Shown one piece after another: positions 52,217 through 60,224 of a stretch of 64,000 nt of DNA (positions within the stretch are counted from its first letter, which is position 1; each line of letters starts with the position of its first letter). A program made the position numbers and the translations under genes. The stretch covers positions 3,430 to 67,429 of the forward strand of contig CAZDAW010000006.1 in NCBI GenBank assembly GCA_964503685.1, read 5' to 3'. Below the pieces are notes generated by a model that was not told where the DNA came from, made no database searches, and saw only the letters and a program-made list of their open reading frames with translations. The DNA comes from CAZDAW01 sp964503685 (GTDB lineage: Bacteria; Chloroflexota; Anaerolineae; Anaerolineales; Anaerolineaceae).

Positions 52217-52244
52217 CAGCCGCAGCGATGGAAAGCTGCGGCTG
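52217..52244. terminator. Probable terminator hairpin
   Basis: A perfect 10-bp inverted repeat (CAGCCGCAGC with GCTGCGGCTG) with an 8-base loop lies between the convergent ends of the EamA and flavoprotein genes. The T-run is weak on both sides, so termination is likely but not certain. Confidence 0.55.
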
Positions 52245-52269
52245 CTGTAGTACATGAATTATCGAATCA

Positions 52270-54018
52270 TCAGGCGGCGGCGGCCTTTTTACCGACGAGA
52301 TAACCAAAGGTAAGGGCTGTGCCGTGAGAAACGCCCGGAACGGTAACCGGGTAATCCTGCAGGATGCGCCCGCCCATGTTGTTGCCGGCGGCGTACAGGC
52401 CTTCGATGGGCAGGAAATTCTCGTCAACCACGTTCATGCTGACGGGTTCGATCTTCAGGCCGCCGATGCATACCAGCATGGCGCCCGCCGAGAGCTTTGA
52501 GGCATAGAAGGGGCCCGTTCTGACCGGGAACAGGCGCGTCGGGGTCTTGTGGAAGTCTTCGTCAACGCCTTTATCGCAGAGCTCGTTGTAACGGGCGATG
52601 GAAGCCAGCGCTTTCTTCTGCGCCTCTTCACTCATCTCCAGCTTGGCCACCAGTTCTTCCAGCGTATCGGCCTTCTGGCAGCCGGCGTCGACCTCCTCGC
52701 GGCTGGTGACGCCGCTCTTGCCGATGGCCATGTTGTTTTCAAGGTGCGGGTTCTTGCTTTCTTCTACAACATAGTTGACCGAGCCGTGGCCAACTGGCAT
52801 GAACGCAAGCTGTTCGGGGTACTTGTCGTCGAAGATCTGCCAGGCGTAGCCGTCCTTCTGGCGGTAGAGTTGAGAAGAAAGCTGCTGCCCGGCGACATCT
52901 TCGTTGCAAAAACGCTCGCCGCTGGTGTTGAGCAGCAAAAAGGGATCGCAGCCCAGGGCCGCGCCCAGGGTATGCGTCATGGGGGCGTGCGGGCCGTCAT
53001 CAACCTTGGCGCCGGCCCAGATGCCCATCAGAATACCCTCGCCCACATTGGTCACGTTGCCCTTGGCGTCCTTATTGGGGAAGAAGCCCATATAGGTGCG
53101 CCCGCCGCAGTAGTACTTGACCATCTCTTCGTTGCTGCCGTAGTCGCCGCCAGCCAGGATGACGGCTTTGCCGGCCTCGAATTTGATATACTTGCCGTCC
53201 ATATCCTGGGCGATGACGCCCTGCACGCGGCCTTCCTTGTTGGGGCGGATCAACTGCTTTGCCCAGGTGGAGAAGTGAAAATCCACTTTGTTCTTGAGGC
53301 AGATCTGGTAGGTCATCTCCAGAATAGCGCCCTGATCGGGCAGGAAAGTGAGGGTCGCTTCAGGGTAAACCGGGCTGTATTCATTGGCCGGGTCGAAGGC
53401 TTCGGGGTAAGGGAAGTGCAGCGAGCACAGGGTGATGCGTTTGTTGTCGTAGGTGGTGGCAAACTGGTCAATGTAATCCACCAGGTTCTGCTCCACGGCT
53501 GGTTTGAGCAGCCAGTCAAAGGCTTCGCCGGAATAATCGCGCCAGTAATTCCACACGCGCTGGTCGGGGCGGTAGCCCATTTCCTTCATCAGGTCGCCTA
53601 CCGCTGCGTTTCCATCGAATACCATGTTGTGGTCTTTATGGAATTGGCTGCCGTTGATGCCATACTGCCCCGAACGATACTGGTAGCTGGTGGCTTTTTC
53701 AATGACGGCCACGCTTGCGCCCTGCTCAGAGGCAGAACGCGCCGCGCACAGGCCGGCAACACCGCAGCCGACGATGACGATGTCGGCCTTCACGGTTTCG
53801 CTGATTTCGGAATCGGGGATGGGATCGGGGGGAATGAGGAAGCTGGGCGTGGCGTTGCAGGCCGCTCCCGTTGCGGCAGCGCCTCCGCTGGTTTCGGCAG
53901 TTTCTGGGGTAACTTCGGCGACTTTAGGCGCGCAGGAACCGAGAATGCCGGCGCCGGCGACGCCAATTGTTCCAACCGCTGCCTTTTTGAGGAACGATCT
54001 TCTACTGATTTTGGTCAT
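52270..54018 (-). CDS. Tat-exported FAD-dependent oxidoreductase (fumarate reductase flavoprotein family)
   Basis: A 582-residue flavoprotein. The N terminus has a twin-arginine signal (SRRSFLKKA at 5-13) followed by a lipobox-like GSC with Cys29 and a low-complexity linker. FAD-binding IVIVGCGVAGLCAARSA is near 80-96. The C-terminal FAD segment has LYAAGNNMGGRILQDYP and SHGTALTFGYLVG. Members reduce fumarate, urocanate or other unsaturated acids, or dehydrogenate steroids. No haem or FMN domain is fused here, so an outside electron donor is needed. An antisense open frame covers most of it and is a shadow. Confidence 0.9.
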   Translation of the reverse strand: MTKISRRSFLKKAAVGTIGVAGAGILGSCAPKVAEVTPETAETSGGAAATGAACNATPSFLIPPDPIPDSEISETVKADIVIVGCGVAGLCAARSASEQGASVAVIEKATSYQYRSGQYGINGSQFHKDHNMVFDGNAAVGDLMKEMGYRPDQRVWNYWRDYSGEAFDWLLKPAVEQNLVDYIDQFATTYDNKRITLCSLHFPYPEAFDPANEYSPVYPEATLTFLPDQGAILEMTYQICLKNKVDFHFSTWAKQLIRPNKEGRVQGVIAQDMDGKYIKFEAGKAVILAGGDYGSNEEMVKYYCGGRTYMGFFPNKDAKGNVTNVGEGILMGIWAGAKVDDGPHAPMTHTLGAALGCDPFLLLNTSGERFCNEDVAGQQLSSQLYRQKDGYAWQIFDDKYPEQLAFMPVGHGSVNYVVEESKNPHLENNMAIGKSGVTSREEVDAGCQKADTLEELVAKLEMSEEAQKKALASIARYNELCDKGVDEDFHKTPTRLFPVRTGPFYASKLSAGAMLVCIGGLKIEPVSMNVVDENFLPIEGLYAAGNNMGGRILQDYPVTVPGVSHGTALTFGYLVGKKAAAA

Positions 54019-54147
54019 ACTTCACCTCCATACTGATTAAATTGTGGGATAAATAAGGGGATTGCTCTTCCATAAAGAAAATTATACCGAATCGGCTGAC
54101 TTATTCAATCGATTATCCATTATTCTCATTTATGTCACAGCTTTAAT

Positions 54148-54330
54148 TTAACGTGAGTTTGGGATTGGAAAAATTTACTCGTTGCTGTCACTGCGAGCCT
54201 CGACAGAATGGCGAGGCGTGGCAATCTCGGATTTTGATGTTGAGACTGCTTCGTCGGGCCAAAAGCGCCCTTCTCGCAGTGACAAACGCAGAGATTATTG
54301 TCATTGTTCTTGCGCGGCCTGAAAGGCCGC
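54148..54330. repeat. Repeat element combining family 2 left end with family 1 core
   Basis: It starts with TTAACGTGAGTTTGGGATT, the family 2 end, and then carries the family 1 core (GGCAATCTCGGATT, GAGACTGCTTCGTCGGGC, AAAAGCGCCCTTCTCGCAG, CGCAGAGATTATTG) in the orientation of copy A. A further palindrome GCGGCCTGAAAGGCCGC lies at 54314-54330. No clear right terminal repeat was found. It occupies the 347-bp space upstream of the flavoprotein gene. Confidence 0.55.
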
Positions 54331-54365
54331 AGCAATCTCTTCCGTGTGGTGAAGAACGTTTTTAA

Positions 54366-55202
54366 TCACTCCACCAGCTTAACATCCAGCGAACTGGCGG
54401 TGAGGGTCGCTTTGCCGGCGTTGAACCAGGTGTGGGTCATTTCCACCGGCCCTTTTGAACAGAAGGTGATCGAGACGACCGATATCAGGTGATTGGTAGA
54501 GCCGGTCCAGCTTTTGGCAAGGGTTTGCGGCAGGGGGGTGAGCGATATTTCGTAATGGGTATTGAAAAATTCTTCGTTCGGGAAAATGCGCCGCAGCAGG
54601 CGGTAGACTGATGAGTCGCCGGTTTCCTGAATTTCGCGGGTCATATCCGCGAGTAAATTGGGGACAAGCGGCGTTGAAAAGAAGGACTGCTCGATGGCGA
54701 TCATCTCCCAGGCTGAAGCGTCGGGCTTTTTCATCAAACGGCAGCGGGCGAGCATAGAAACTGTATCCTGATCGTCCAGGTCGAGATCACGCTTCACCCG
54801 GACGAAATCCCCGCCCAGGTCGCTCAGGCGGCGCAGGCCGGTTTCAGCGTCGATGAGTTGAGAGCGGCAATCGATCCGGCTGCGCTGGGCGATTTCGGTC
54901 AGCGACAGATTGTGACGGGTGAGCAGCGGGGGGCGTTCCGGCTCCTGCTGGACGATCTCGAAGCCCTTGTTGGGCAGGCGGCGCAGAAAACCCAGGCGCA
55001 TCAGGTCGCTCATCACATAAGCCAGGGTGTTGCGGTGAATGGCGTTTTGCCGGGATAGTTCCTGGCTGGTTAATTTATCGCCCACGCAGAAGCCCGGACG
55101 CTCGGCCCGGATGGCGGCGATGATGGCCTGACAGGCCTGTTCGCGGATCGTTTGCGTTGAATTGCGGTCCAGATCAAGTACGTAATTAGGGGTAGGCGGC
55201 AT
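54366..55202 (-). CDS. GntR family transcriptional regulator
   Basis: A 278-residue regulator. The winged helix (about 18-85) has REQACQAIIAAIRAE, LTSQELSRQNAIHRNTLAYV and LMRLGFLRRLPNKGFEIV. The C-terminal 180 residues look like a UTRA-type ligand domain (LARCRLMKKPDASAWEMIAIE near 150-170). It is followed upstream by a small helix-turn-helix gene and then by the divergent sugar-kinase operon. Control of that operon by a sugar or phosphate ligand is inferred from position. Confidence 0.82.
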   Translation of the reverse strand: MPPTPNYVLDLDRNSTQTIREQACQAIIAAIRAERPGFCVGDKLTSQELSRQNAIHRNTLAYVMSDLMRLGFLRRLPNKGFEIVQQEPERPPLLTRHNLSLTEIAQRSRIDCRSQLIDAETGLRRLSDLGGDFVRVKRDLDLDDQDTVSMLARCRLMKKPDASAWEMIAIEQSFFSTPLVPNLLADMTREIQETGDSSVYRLLRRIFPNEEFFNTHYEISLTPLPQTLAKSWTGSTNHLISVVSITFCSKGPVEMTHTWFNAGKATLTASSLDVKLVE

Positions 55203-55236
55203 AACTCTAAAACACTCGCGTAAGAGGATATAAGGA

Positions 55237-55557
55237 TTATTCGGAGATCCTTTGTGATATCAGGCGGCGGCCGCCGCCAGCCAGGCGAATTCTGCCCTGC
55301 GGGCGGTCTGTCAGGCCGCGTTCCAGCTCCACCTGTCCCCGGTGGATCGTTTTCTCGTCCATGCCGGTGATTTGTGACATCAATCTGACGCCGCCGCGCC
55401 CAATTTGGGAGGCTTCTAGGGCGACGAACCAGCGTCGTTGTTGTTCGTCCAAATGGCTGACGAGCAGATTGATCATCCGGTGAAGTTTTTTGTCGGGGTG
55501 GTCGGCCTGTTGCTGGCAGATTGGGCATTGGCAGAAGCGAATTTTTGAGAATGGCAT
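55237..55557 (-). CDS. Stand-alone N-terminal domain of an ISAzo13-type transposase, possibly domesticated
   Basis: A 106-residue protein with a CQCPICQQ Cys motif near residues 9-16 (possible zinc site) and then LDEQQRRWFVALEASQIGRGG, a helix-turn-helix near 55-80 and the ending RIRLAGGGRR. This is the DNA-binding head of ISAzo13-like transposases. The DDE catalytic part is missing and the frame ends in a normal stop. GGGAG lies 6 bases before the ATG. Either it is a remnant of an insertion or it has become a small DNA-binding protein. The intact start and reading frame favour expression. Confidence 0.65.
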   Translation of the reverse strand: MPFSKIRFCQCPICQQQADHPDKKLHRMINLLVSHLDEQQRRWFVALEASQIGRGGVRLMSQITGMDEKTIHRGQVELERGLTDRPQGRIRLAGGGRRLISQRISE

Positions 55558-55669
55558 GAGTTTCTCCCGTTGGAAAACATTGCGATGAACATTGAAGAAC
55601 GGCGGTTTTGTTTGTGATGCTTGACAAACGGAAGTTATTTATTTGATCCTGAATCGTACTGTTGCACAG

Positions 55670-55697
55670 TTGCATTGTTCAACGAAATTATTATAAT
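55670..55697 (+). promoter_or_regulatory. Probable promoter of the kinase/RuBisCO-like/aminotransferase operon
   Basis: TTGCAT (55670-55675) and a consensus TATAAT (55692-55697) are 16 bp apart. The start codon at 55747 is 50 bases downstream. TTGCACAGTTGCA just upstream and overlapping the -35 forms a short tandem repeat that could be a regulator site. Confidence 0.5.
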
Positions 55698-55746
55698 AGA
55701 AATGACTGATCATTGCAACCAAAAACTATTCAGAGAGGCGGAATGT

Positions 55747-57297
55747 ATGGGTAGCTATTTTCTTGCTCATGATGCCGGCACCAGCGGCAACAAAGCGGTA
55801 TTGGTGGACGAGAACGGGAATGTGCGTGCGACTGCTTTTGTCGATTACTCAACCCATTATCCTTTTCCCGACTGGGCTGAGCAGGAACCGGAAGACTGGT
55901 GGACAGCTATCGTTCGTTCGACGCGGCAGGTAATGGAACAATCGGGAGTTTCCCCAAAAGAGATCATCGGCATTGCTCATACTACCCAATTGCTCGGAAT
56001 CGTTCCGGTCTGCGGCTCATGCCCGCAGCCCTTGCGTCCGGCCATCATCTGGCTGGACGGGCGCGCTCCCAGGCAGGCTGATAAACTGATGCGCAAATTT
56101 TTGGGGCCGGGCGTCTTCGCCCTTTTTGCCGGCGCAGCGCTTTCGGGCAAGGATGCACTACCCAAGCTGCTCTGGCTCAAAGAGAAGGAGCCGGAGATCT
56201 ACCACAAAATGGATTGTTTTCTTGATGTCAATGGGTATCTGACTTTTCGCGCCACCGGCGAGAAGGTGATCGATTGGTCTTGCGCTTCGGCCATCGGTTT
56301 TGATATGACCAAGAAAGACTGGCTGCGCGGCGTGGCGCAATACATCGGCCTGGATTTATCCAAATTCCCCAGGCTGGTTCGTTCCACTGAAAAAGTGGGC
56401 GGGCTGACGAAGGAAGCCGCTGACGCTCTTGGCTTGCTGGAAGGGACGCCTGTTTTTGGGGGCGGGGGCGACATTATGGGCGCGGCGGTTGGCGCCGGAG
56501 CCATCTGTGAGGGCGATGCTCATATTTACCTGGGTACTTCGGGTTGGGTATCTGTCACCACAAAAAAGATTTTCACCGGACACGACGGCGTCGTTTGCCT
56601 GCAATCGGCTGATCCTGAAAAAGTACTTCTCGTTTCAGAGATGGAAACCGCCGGCGCCTGCCTGAAATGGATTGCTGATAATTTTTATCAGTCGGAAAAG
56701 GCCGATCCTAATATTCCCAACGTGTACGCTCTGATGGACCAGAAAACGGAAACGATACCGCCTGGCTCTGACGGGTTGATCTGCACCCCCTGGATTTACG
56801 GCGAACGCTCGCCCGTCACCGATGTGTGGGTGCGCTCCACCTTTTTCAATATCAGCGCCGAACATACCCGCGAGCACATGATGCGGGCAGTCTATGAGGG
56901 CGTCGCCTATAACCTGCGCTGGATGATCGAGGTGGTCGAGAAGCAGTTTCACTACTCTGTCCCCGTATTGCGCCTGATCGGCGGGGGAGCGCGCGGCAAT
57001 CCCTGGATGCAGATTATTGCCGATGTGACGGGGCGAAAAGTGGAGGTTGTCGCCAACCCGCTGGAAGCCGGTGCGGTAGGGATTGCGCTGACGACCGCAG
57101 TCGGCCTGGGAATATACCCCGATTTTGCCAGCCTTAAGAAGGTCATCCGCGTTGAGCGCAGATTCGAGCCGCAATCGTGCAACGCCGAATGCTACTCAGA
57201 GCTTTTCCGCGCCTATCAACGCCTGTACACCTGTCTGCACGATCTGTATCGCGAAGTTAACGATGCGCGTTTCAGAAAATGTCAGGAATGTTCGTAA
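55747..57297 (+). CDS. FGGY family carbohydrate kinase
   Basis: A 516-residue sugar kinase. The N-terminal phosphate loop is HDAGTSGNKAVLVDE near 8-22, LDGRAPRQADKL near 108 marks the sugar-binding side, LGTSGWVSV near 265 is the second phosphate loop, and LRLIGGGARGNPWMQIIADV near 405-424 is the adenosine motif. Its length suits xylulokinase-like members. GAGG lies 8 bases before the ATG at 55747. It is first in an operon with a RuBisCO-like protein and a class III aminotransferase. It presumably makes a sugar phosphate for the RuBisCO-like step, which is inference. Confidence 0.92.
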   Translation: MGSYFLAHDAGTSGNKAVLVDENGNVRATAFVDYSTHYPFPDWAEQEPEDWWTAIVRSTRQVMEQSGVSPKEIIGIAHTTQLLGIVPVCGSCPQPLRPAIIWLDGRAPRQADKLMRKFLGPGVFALFAGAALSGKDALPKLLWLKEKEPEIYHKMDCFLDVNGYLTFRATGEKVIDWSCASAIGFDMTKKDWLRGVAQYIGLDLSKFPRLVRSTEKVGGLTKEAADALGLLEGTPVFGGGGDIMGAAVGAGAICEGDAHIYLGTSGWVSVTTKKIFTGHDGVVCLQSADPEKVLLVSEMETAGACLKWIADNFYQSEKADPNIPNVYALMDQKTETIPPGSDGLICTPWIYGERSPVTDVWVRSTFFNISAEHTREHMMRAVYEGVAYNLRWMIEVVEKQFHYSVPVLRLIGGGARGNPWMQIIADVTGRKVEVVANPLEAGAVGIALTTAVGLGIYPDFASLKKVIRVERRFEPQSCNAECYSELFRAYQRLYTCLHDLYREVNDARFRKCQECS

Positions 57298-57329
57298 CCC
57301 TCATCTCATTTTAAACAAGGAGACTCTTT

Positions 57330-58637
57330 ATGAAAATCAGTCCTCAATCCATGCCAATAGCATTGCCGGATGGCGTCGATTATTCCGAGTACGTCATCGT
57401 CACCTATATTTGCTCTTTCCCGCGCAACGTTCCGGTGCCGCAACTGGCGCCTGCCCTGGCCATCGAACAGTCGACCGGAACCTGGGTTGCCGTTCCGGGC
57501 GAGACGGAAGAGGTGCGCCGCAATCACATCGCCAAGGTAATCGGCGTGTACGAAGTCCCCGATTACGAATGGTCGCTGCCCAAGGAAGTGGAGTTCCGCG
57601 ATTACGTCATTCAGCTTGCTTACCCGGTGGTGAACATCGGCTCGCAGATCCCCATGCTGCTTACCACGGTGGTGGGGAATATCTCGATGGCCGGACGCCT
57701 CAAAGTTTTGGATATTCGCTTCCCGGAAAAATATGTAGCCGGCTTCCAGGGCCCCCGCTTTGGCATCAAAGGGATTCGCGAAATCCTCGGCGTTAAGGAC
57801 CGCCCGCTGCTGAACAACATGATCAAACCCTGCACGGGTTACTCGCCTGAGGTGGGCGTGAACCTGTTCCGAGCGGCGGCAATGGGCGGCTGCGACATTA
57901 TCAAAGATGATGAGCTGATTGCCAACGCCTCCTTCAACGCGATCAGGGATCGGGTTAAGCTCTACATGCAGGCCGAAAAACAGAAGTTTGAAGAAACCGG
58001 CGAGCATACGCTTTACACCGTCAATGTGACTGACGAAATTCCCCAGGTCTTCGAGAACGCCCATCGCGCTGTCGAACTGGGCGTGAATGCGATCATGGTC
58101 AACTATCTGGCGACGGGCTTTACCGTACTGCGGGCGCTGGCGGAAGACCCCAAGATCAACGTGCCCATTTTGGGGCACATGGATGTGGCCGGGGCGCTGT
58201 ACGAATCAGAGTGGCACGGGTTGAGTTCGCATCTTGTACTGGGCAAACTGCCGCGCCTGGCCGGGGCGGATATCGTCGTTTTCCCGGCGCCCTATGGCAA
58301 AGGCCCTGTGCTGCCCGAAAAATTCCAGCGCGTGGCGCAAAACCTGTCCTTCCCCCTCTACCAGCTCAAACCGACCTTCCCGATGGCCAGCGGCGGCATT
58401 ACCCCCAAGATGGTGCCTGCCGTAATGAAGGACCTGGGTACGGATATCGTCATCGGTTCGGGCGGCGGAATTCACGCCCACCCGCAGGGGCCGATTGCCG
58501 GGGCAAAGGCTTTCCGCCAGGCGATCCAGGCGACCATGCAGGGTCGCCCGCTCGAAGAAGCCGCCGAGGAATTCCCGGAATTGAAAGTGGCCCTGGAAAC
58601 CTGGACGGATCCCTTCGGCAAGGGAATAGGGATGTAG
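57330..58637 (+). CDS. RuBisCO-like protein (form IV)
   Basis: A 435-residue member of the RuBisCO large-chain superfamily. Compared by eye with plant RuBisCO it keeps Glu46, Thr51, Trp52 (STGTW), Asn117 (VVGN), Lys166 (IKP), the carbamylation triad Lys192-Asp194-Glu195 (IIKDDE), His283, Lys306 (LGK), SGG at 354-356 and GGG at 378-380. It lacks others: Thr173 is Met164, Lys177 is Cys168, Arg295 is Met284, His327 is Ser. It should therefore enolise a related phosphate but not fix CO2. GGAG lies 7 bases before the ATG. It sits between a sugar kinase and an aminotransferase gene. Known RuBisCO-like proteins act in methionine salvage or acid-sugar breakdown. Confidence 0.92.
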   Translation: MKISPQSMPIALPDGVDYSEYVIVTYICSFPRNVPVPQLAPALAIEQSTGTWVAVPGETEEVRRNHIAKVIGVYEVPDYEWSLPKEVEFRDYVIQLAYPVVNIGSQIPMLLTTVVGNISMAGRLKVLDIRFPEKYVAGFQGPRFGIKGIREILGVKDRPLLNNMIKPCTGYSPEVGVNLFRAAAMGGCDIIKDDELIANASFNAIRDRVKLYMQAEKQKFEETGEHTLYTVNVTDEIPQVFENAHRAVELGVNAIMVNYLATGFTVLRALAEDPKINVPILGHMDVAGALYESEWHGLSSHLVLGKLPRLAGADIVVFPAPYGKGPVLPEKFQRVAQNLSFPLYQLKPTFPMASGGITPKMVPAVMKDLGTDIVIGSGGGIHAHPQGPIAGAKAFRQAIQATMQGRPLEEAAEEFPELKVALETWTDPFGKGIGM

Positions 58638-58640
58638 CTT

Positions 58641-60086
58641 ATGGTTGAATATCCTTACGCGATCTCACAGTGGCATGACACGGCTCAAATCTATGCCCGT
58701 TTGAACGACCTGGTCAGGCAGCCGCCCCGGCCCATCCGGCGGGATAAGCTGGCCGAGTACCAGAAATACTTCGATGAAAAGTGCCGAAAATCCAAAGCCA
58801 TGACGGATGAAGCGAAAGAGTACATTCCGGGCGGCGTGCAGCATAACCTGGCTTTTAACTTTCCTTTTCCCCTGGCCATTGACCGGGCTGAGGGCGCTTA
58901 CCTGTGGGATGTGGATGGAAACCAATATTTCGATTTTCTTCAAGCCGGCGGGCCGACCGTTCTGGGCAGCAACTATCCGCCGGTCAGAGAGAAAGTGTTT
59001 GAACTGCTGGCGCACTGCGGGCCGGTCACCGGCCTTTTCCACGAGTATGAGTTGAAACTGGCGCGCCTGATTCGCCAGTATATGCCCTCCGTCGAAATGT
59101 TTCGCATGCTGGGTTCCGGCACCGAAAGCGACATGGCGGCGATCCGTCTGGCGCGCACGTTCACCGGCAAGAAGAAGATCATCAAAGTCGGCGGCGCCTA
59201 CCACGGTTGGAGCGACCAACTGGTGTACGGCCTGCACATTCCGGGTACTGGCCGCTACGAAGCTGCCGGAATTCCTGCCGGCTGTTCACGCGACACTCAG
59301 GAATTTTATCCGAACGATTTGAATCACCTGCGCCGCCTGTTGAGCATGAATCGCTTCAGGGGAGGGACTGCCGCGGTCGTGTTGGAGCCGCTTGGCCCCG
59401 AAAGCGGCACCCGTCCGGTCTATCCCGATTTCAATCAGAAGGTGCGCGAGCTTTGCGACGAATTCGGCGCGCTGTTGATCTTCGATGAAGTGGTGACCGG
59501 TTTCCGCCTGGGAATGGGCGGCGCTCAGGGATATTTCAAGGTCAGGCCCGATCTGACGGTATTCGGCAAATGTGTGTCGGGCGGTTACCCTATGGCTGGC
59601 GGCCTGGGAGGACGAAAAGAGATCATGATGCATCTGGCGGCCGGCATCGGCGGCAGCAACAAACGCGCCTACGTTGGCGGGACGCTTTCGGCCAACCCGC
59701 TCAGTTGCGCCGCCGGTTATTATTCGCTGCTTGAGATGGAACGCACCAACGCCGCGGTGAAGGCCGGACAGGCGGGCGACCGGTTGTGCCAGGGCCTGCA
59801 GGCAATCATCGAGCGCCTCGGCCTGCCCTTTGTGGCTTATAATGAAGGCTCGATCGTTCACCTTGAAACGGCCGGCACGATGCTGCTGGATTTCAGAAAC
59901 CCTTTGAAGATCGCTCGTGAGTTAAGCCCGCGCAAGCGCATGATGGAAGAGATGGGCATGGCTTATACTTCGCAGGGGATGATTACCCTGGCGGGCAGCC
60001 GCATTTACACGAGTATGGCGGATACAGACGAGATCATCGATGAGGCCCTGAACCGCTTCGAAACGGTGTTGAGCAGCGTCGGCTGA
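58641..60086 (+). CDS. Class III PLP-dependent aminotransferase (glutamate-1-semialdehyde aminomutase-like)
   Basis: A 481-residue fold-type I PLP enzyme. The motifs are IPGGVQHN near 63, GSGTESDMAAIRLAR near 158-172, GGAYHGWSDQ near 184, the cofactor Asp in LIFDEVVTGFRLG near 278, and the Schiff-base Lys in LTVFGKCVSGGYPMAGG near 311. The overall look is that of HemL relatives. An N-terminal extension of about 55 residues is extra. It begins 3 bases after the RuBisCO-like gene. A role in haem synthesis is unlikely given the operon. Transamination or amine migration on a sugar-derived carbonyl is more likely (inference). Confidence 0.9.
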   Translation: MVEYPYAISQWHDTAQIYARLNDLVRQPPRPIRRDKLAEYQKYFDEKCRKSKAMTDEAKEYIPGGVQHNLAFNFPFPLAIDRAEGAYLWDVDGNQYFDFLQAGGPTVLGSNYPPVREKVFELLAHCGPVTGLFHEYELKLARLIRQYMPSVEMFRMLGSGTESDMAAIRLARTFTGKKKIIKVGGAYHGWSDQLVYGLHIPGTGRYEAAGIPAGCSRDTQEFYPNDLNHLRRLLSMNRFRGGTAAVVLEPLGPESGTRPVYPDFNQKVRELCDEFGALLIFDEVVTGFRLGMGGAQGYFKVRPDLTVFGKCVSGGYPMAGGLGGRKEIMMHLAAGIGGSNKRAYVGGTLSANPLSCAAGYYSLLEMERTNAAVKAGQAGDRLCQGLQAIIERLGLPFVAYNEGSIVHLETAGTMLLDFRNPLKIARELSPRKRMMEEMGMAYTSQGMITLAGSRIYTSMADTDEIIDEALNRFETVLSSVG

Positions 60087-60104
60087 TCTGAATCGATTTT
60101 AGCC

Positions 60105-60145
60105 AAAAAGCGTCCGGATTCAAATAATCCGGGCGCTTTTTTTTT
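60105..60145. terminator. Strong Rho-independent terminator
   Basis: A 16-bp inverted repeat with one wobble (AAAAAGCGTCCGGATT with AATCCGGGCGCTTTTT), a 5-base loop and a nine-T run. It ends the kinase/RuBisCO-like/aminotransferase operon and separates it from the convergent serine hydrolase gene. Confidence 0.92.
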
Positions 60146-60224
60146 AGATCGATGCGTTCACTCCTGCGCTTTCTGATAACTTCGCTTCAGGGACGGCGGC
60201 AATGGTTCTATTTCTACGAAAATA

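Noticed and set aside
52549..54036. A 495-codon open frame on the plus strand
   Set aside because: It is fully antisense to the Tat flavoprotein gene, whose family motifs and signal are unmistakable. The open antisense frame is a by-product of codon use.
9987..54330. The dispersed repeats as a CRISPR array
   Set aside because: Copies are kilobases apart, have inverted ends and lack regular spacers; no cas gene is present.
57330..58637. A CO2-fixing RuBisCO
   Set aside because: Positions equivalent to 173, 177, 295 and 327 are replaced, and no phosphoribulokinase or small subunit is nearby.
58641..60086. Haem biosynthesis gene hemL
   Set aside because: The protein is HemL-like, but it has an N-terminal extension and is cotranscribed with a sugar kinase and a RuBisCO-like protein, not with haem genes.
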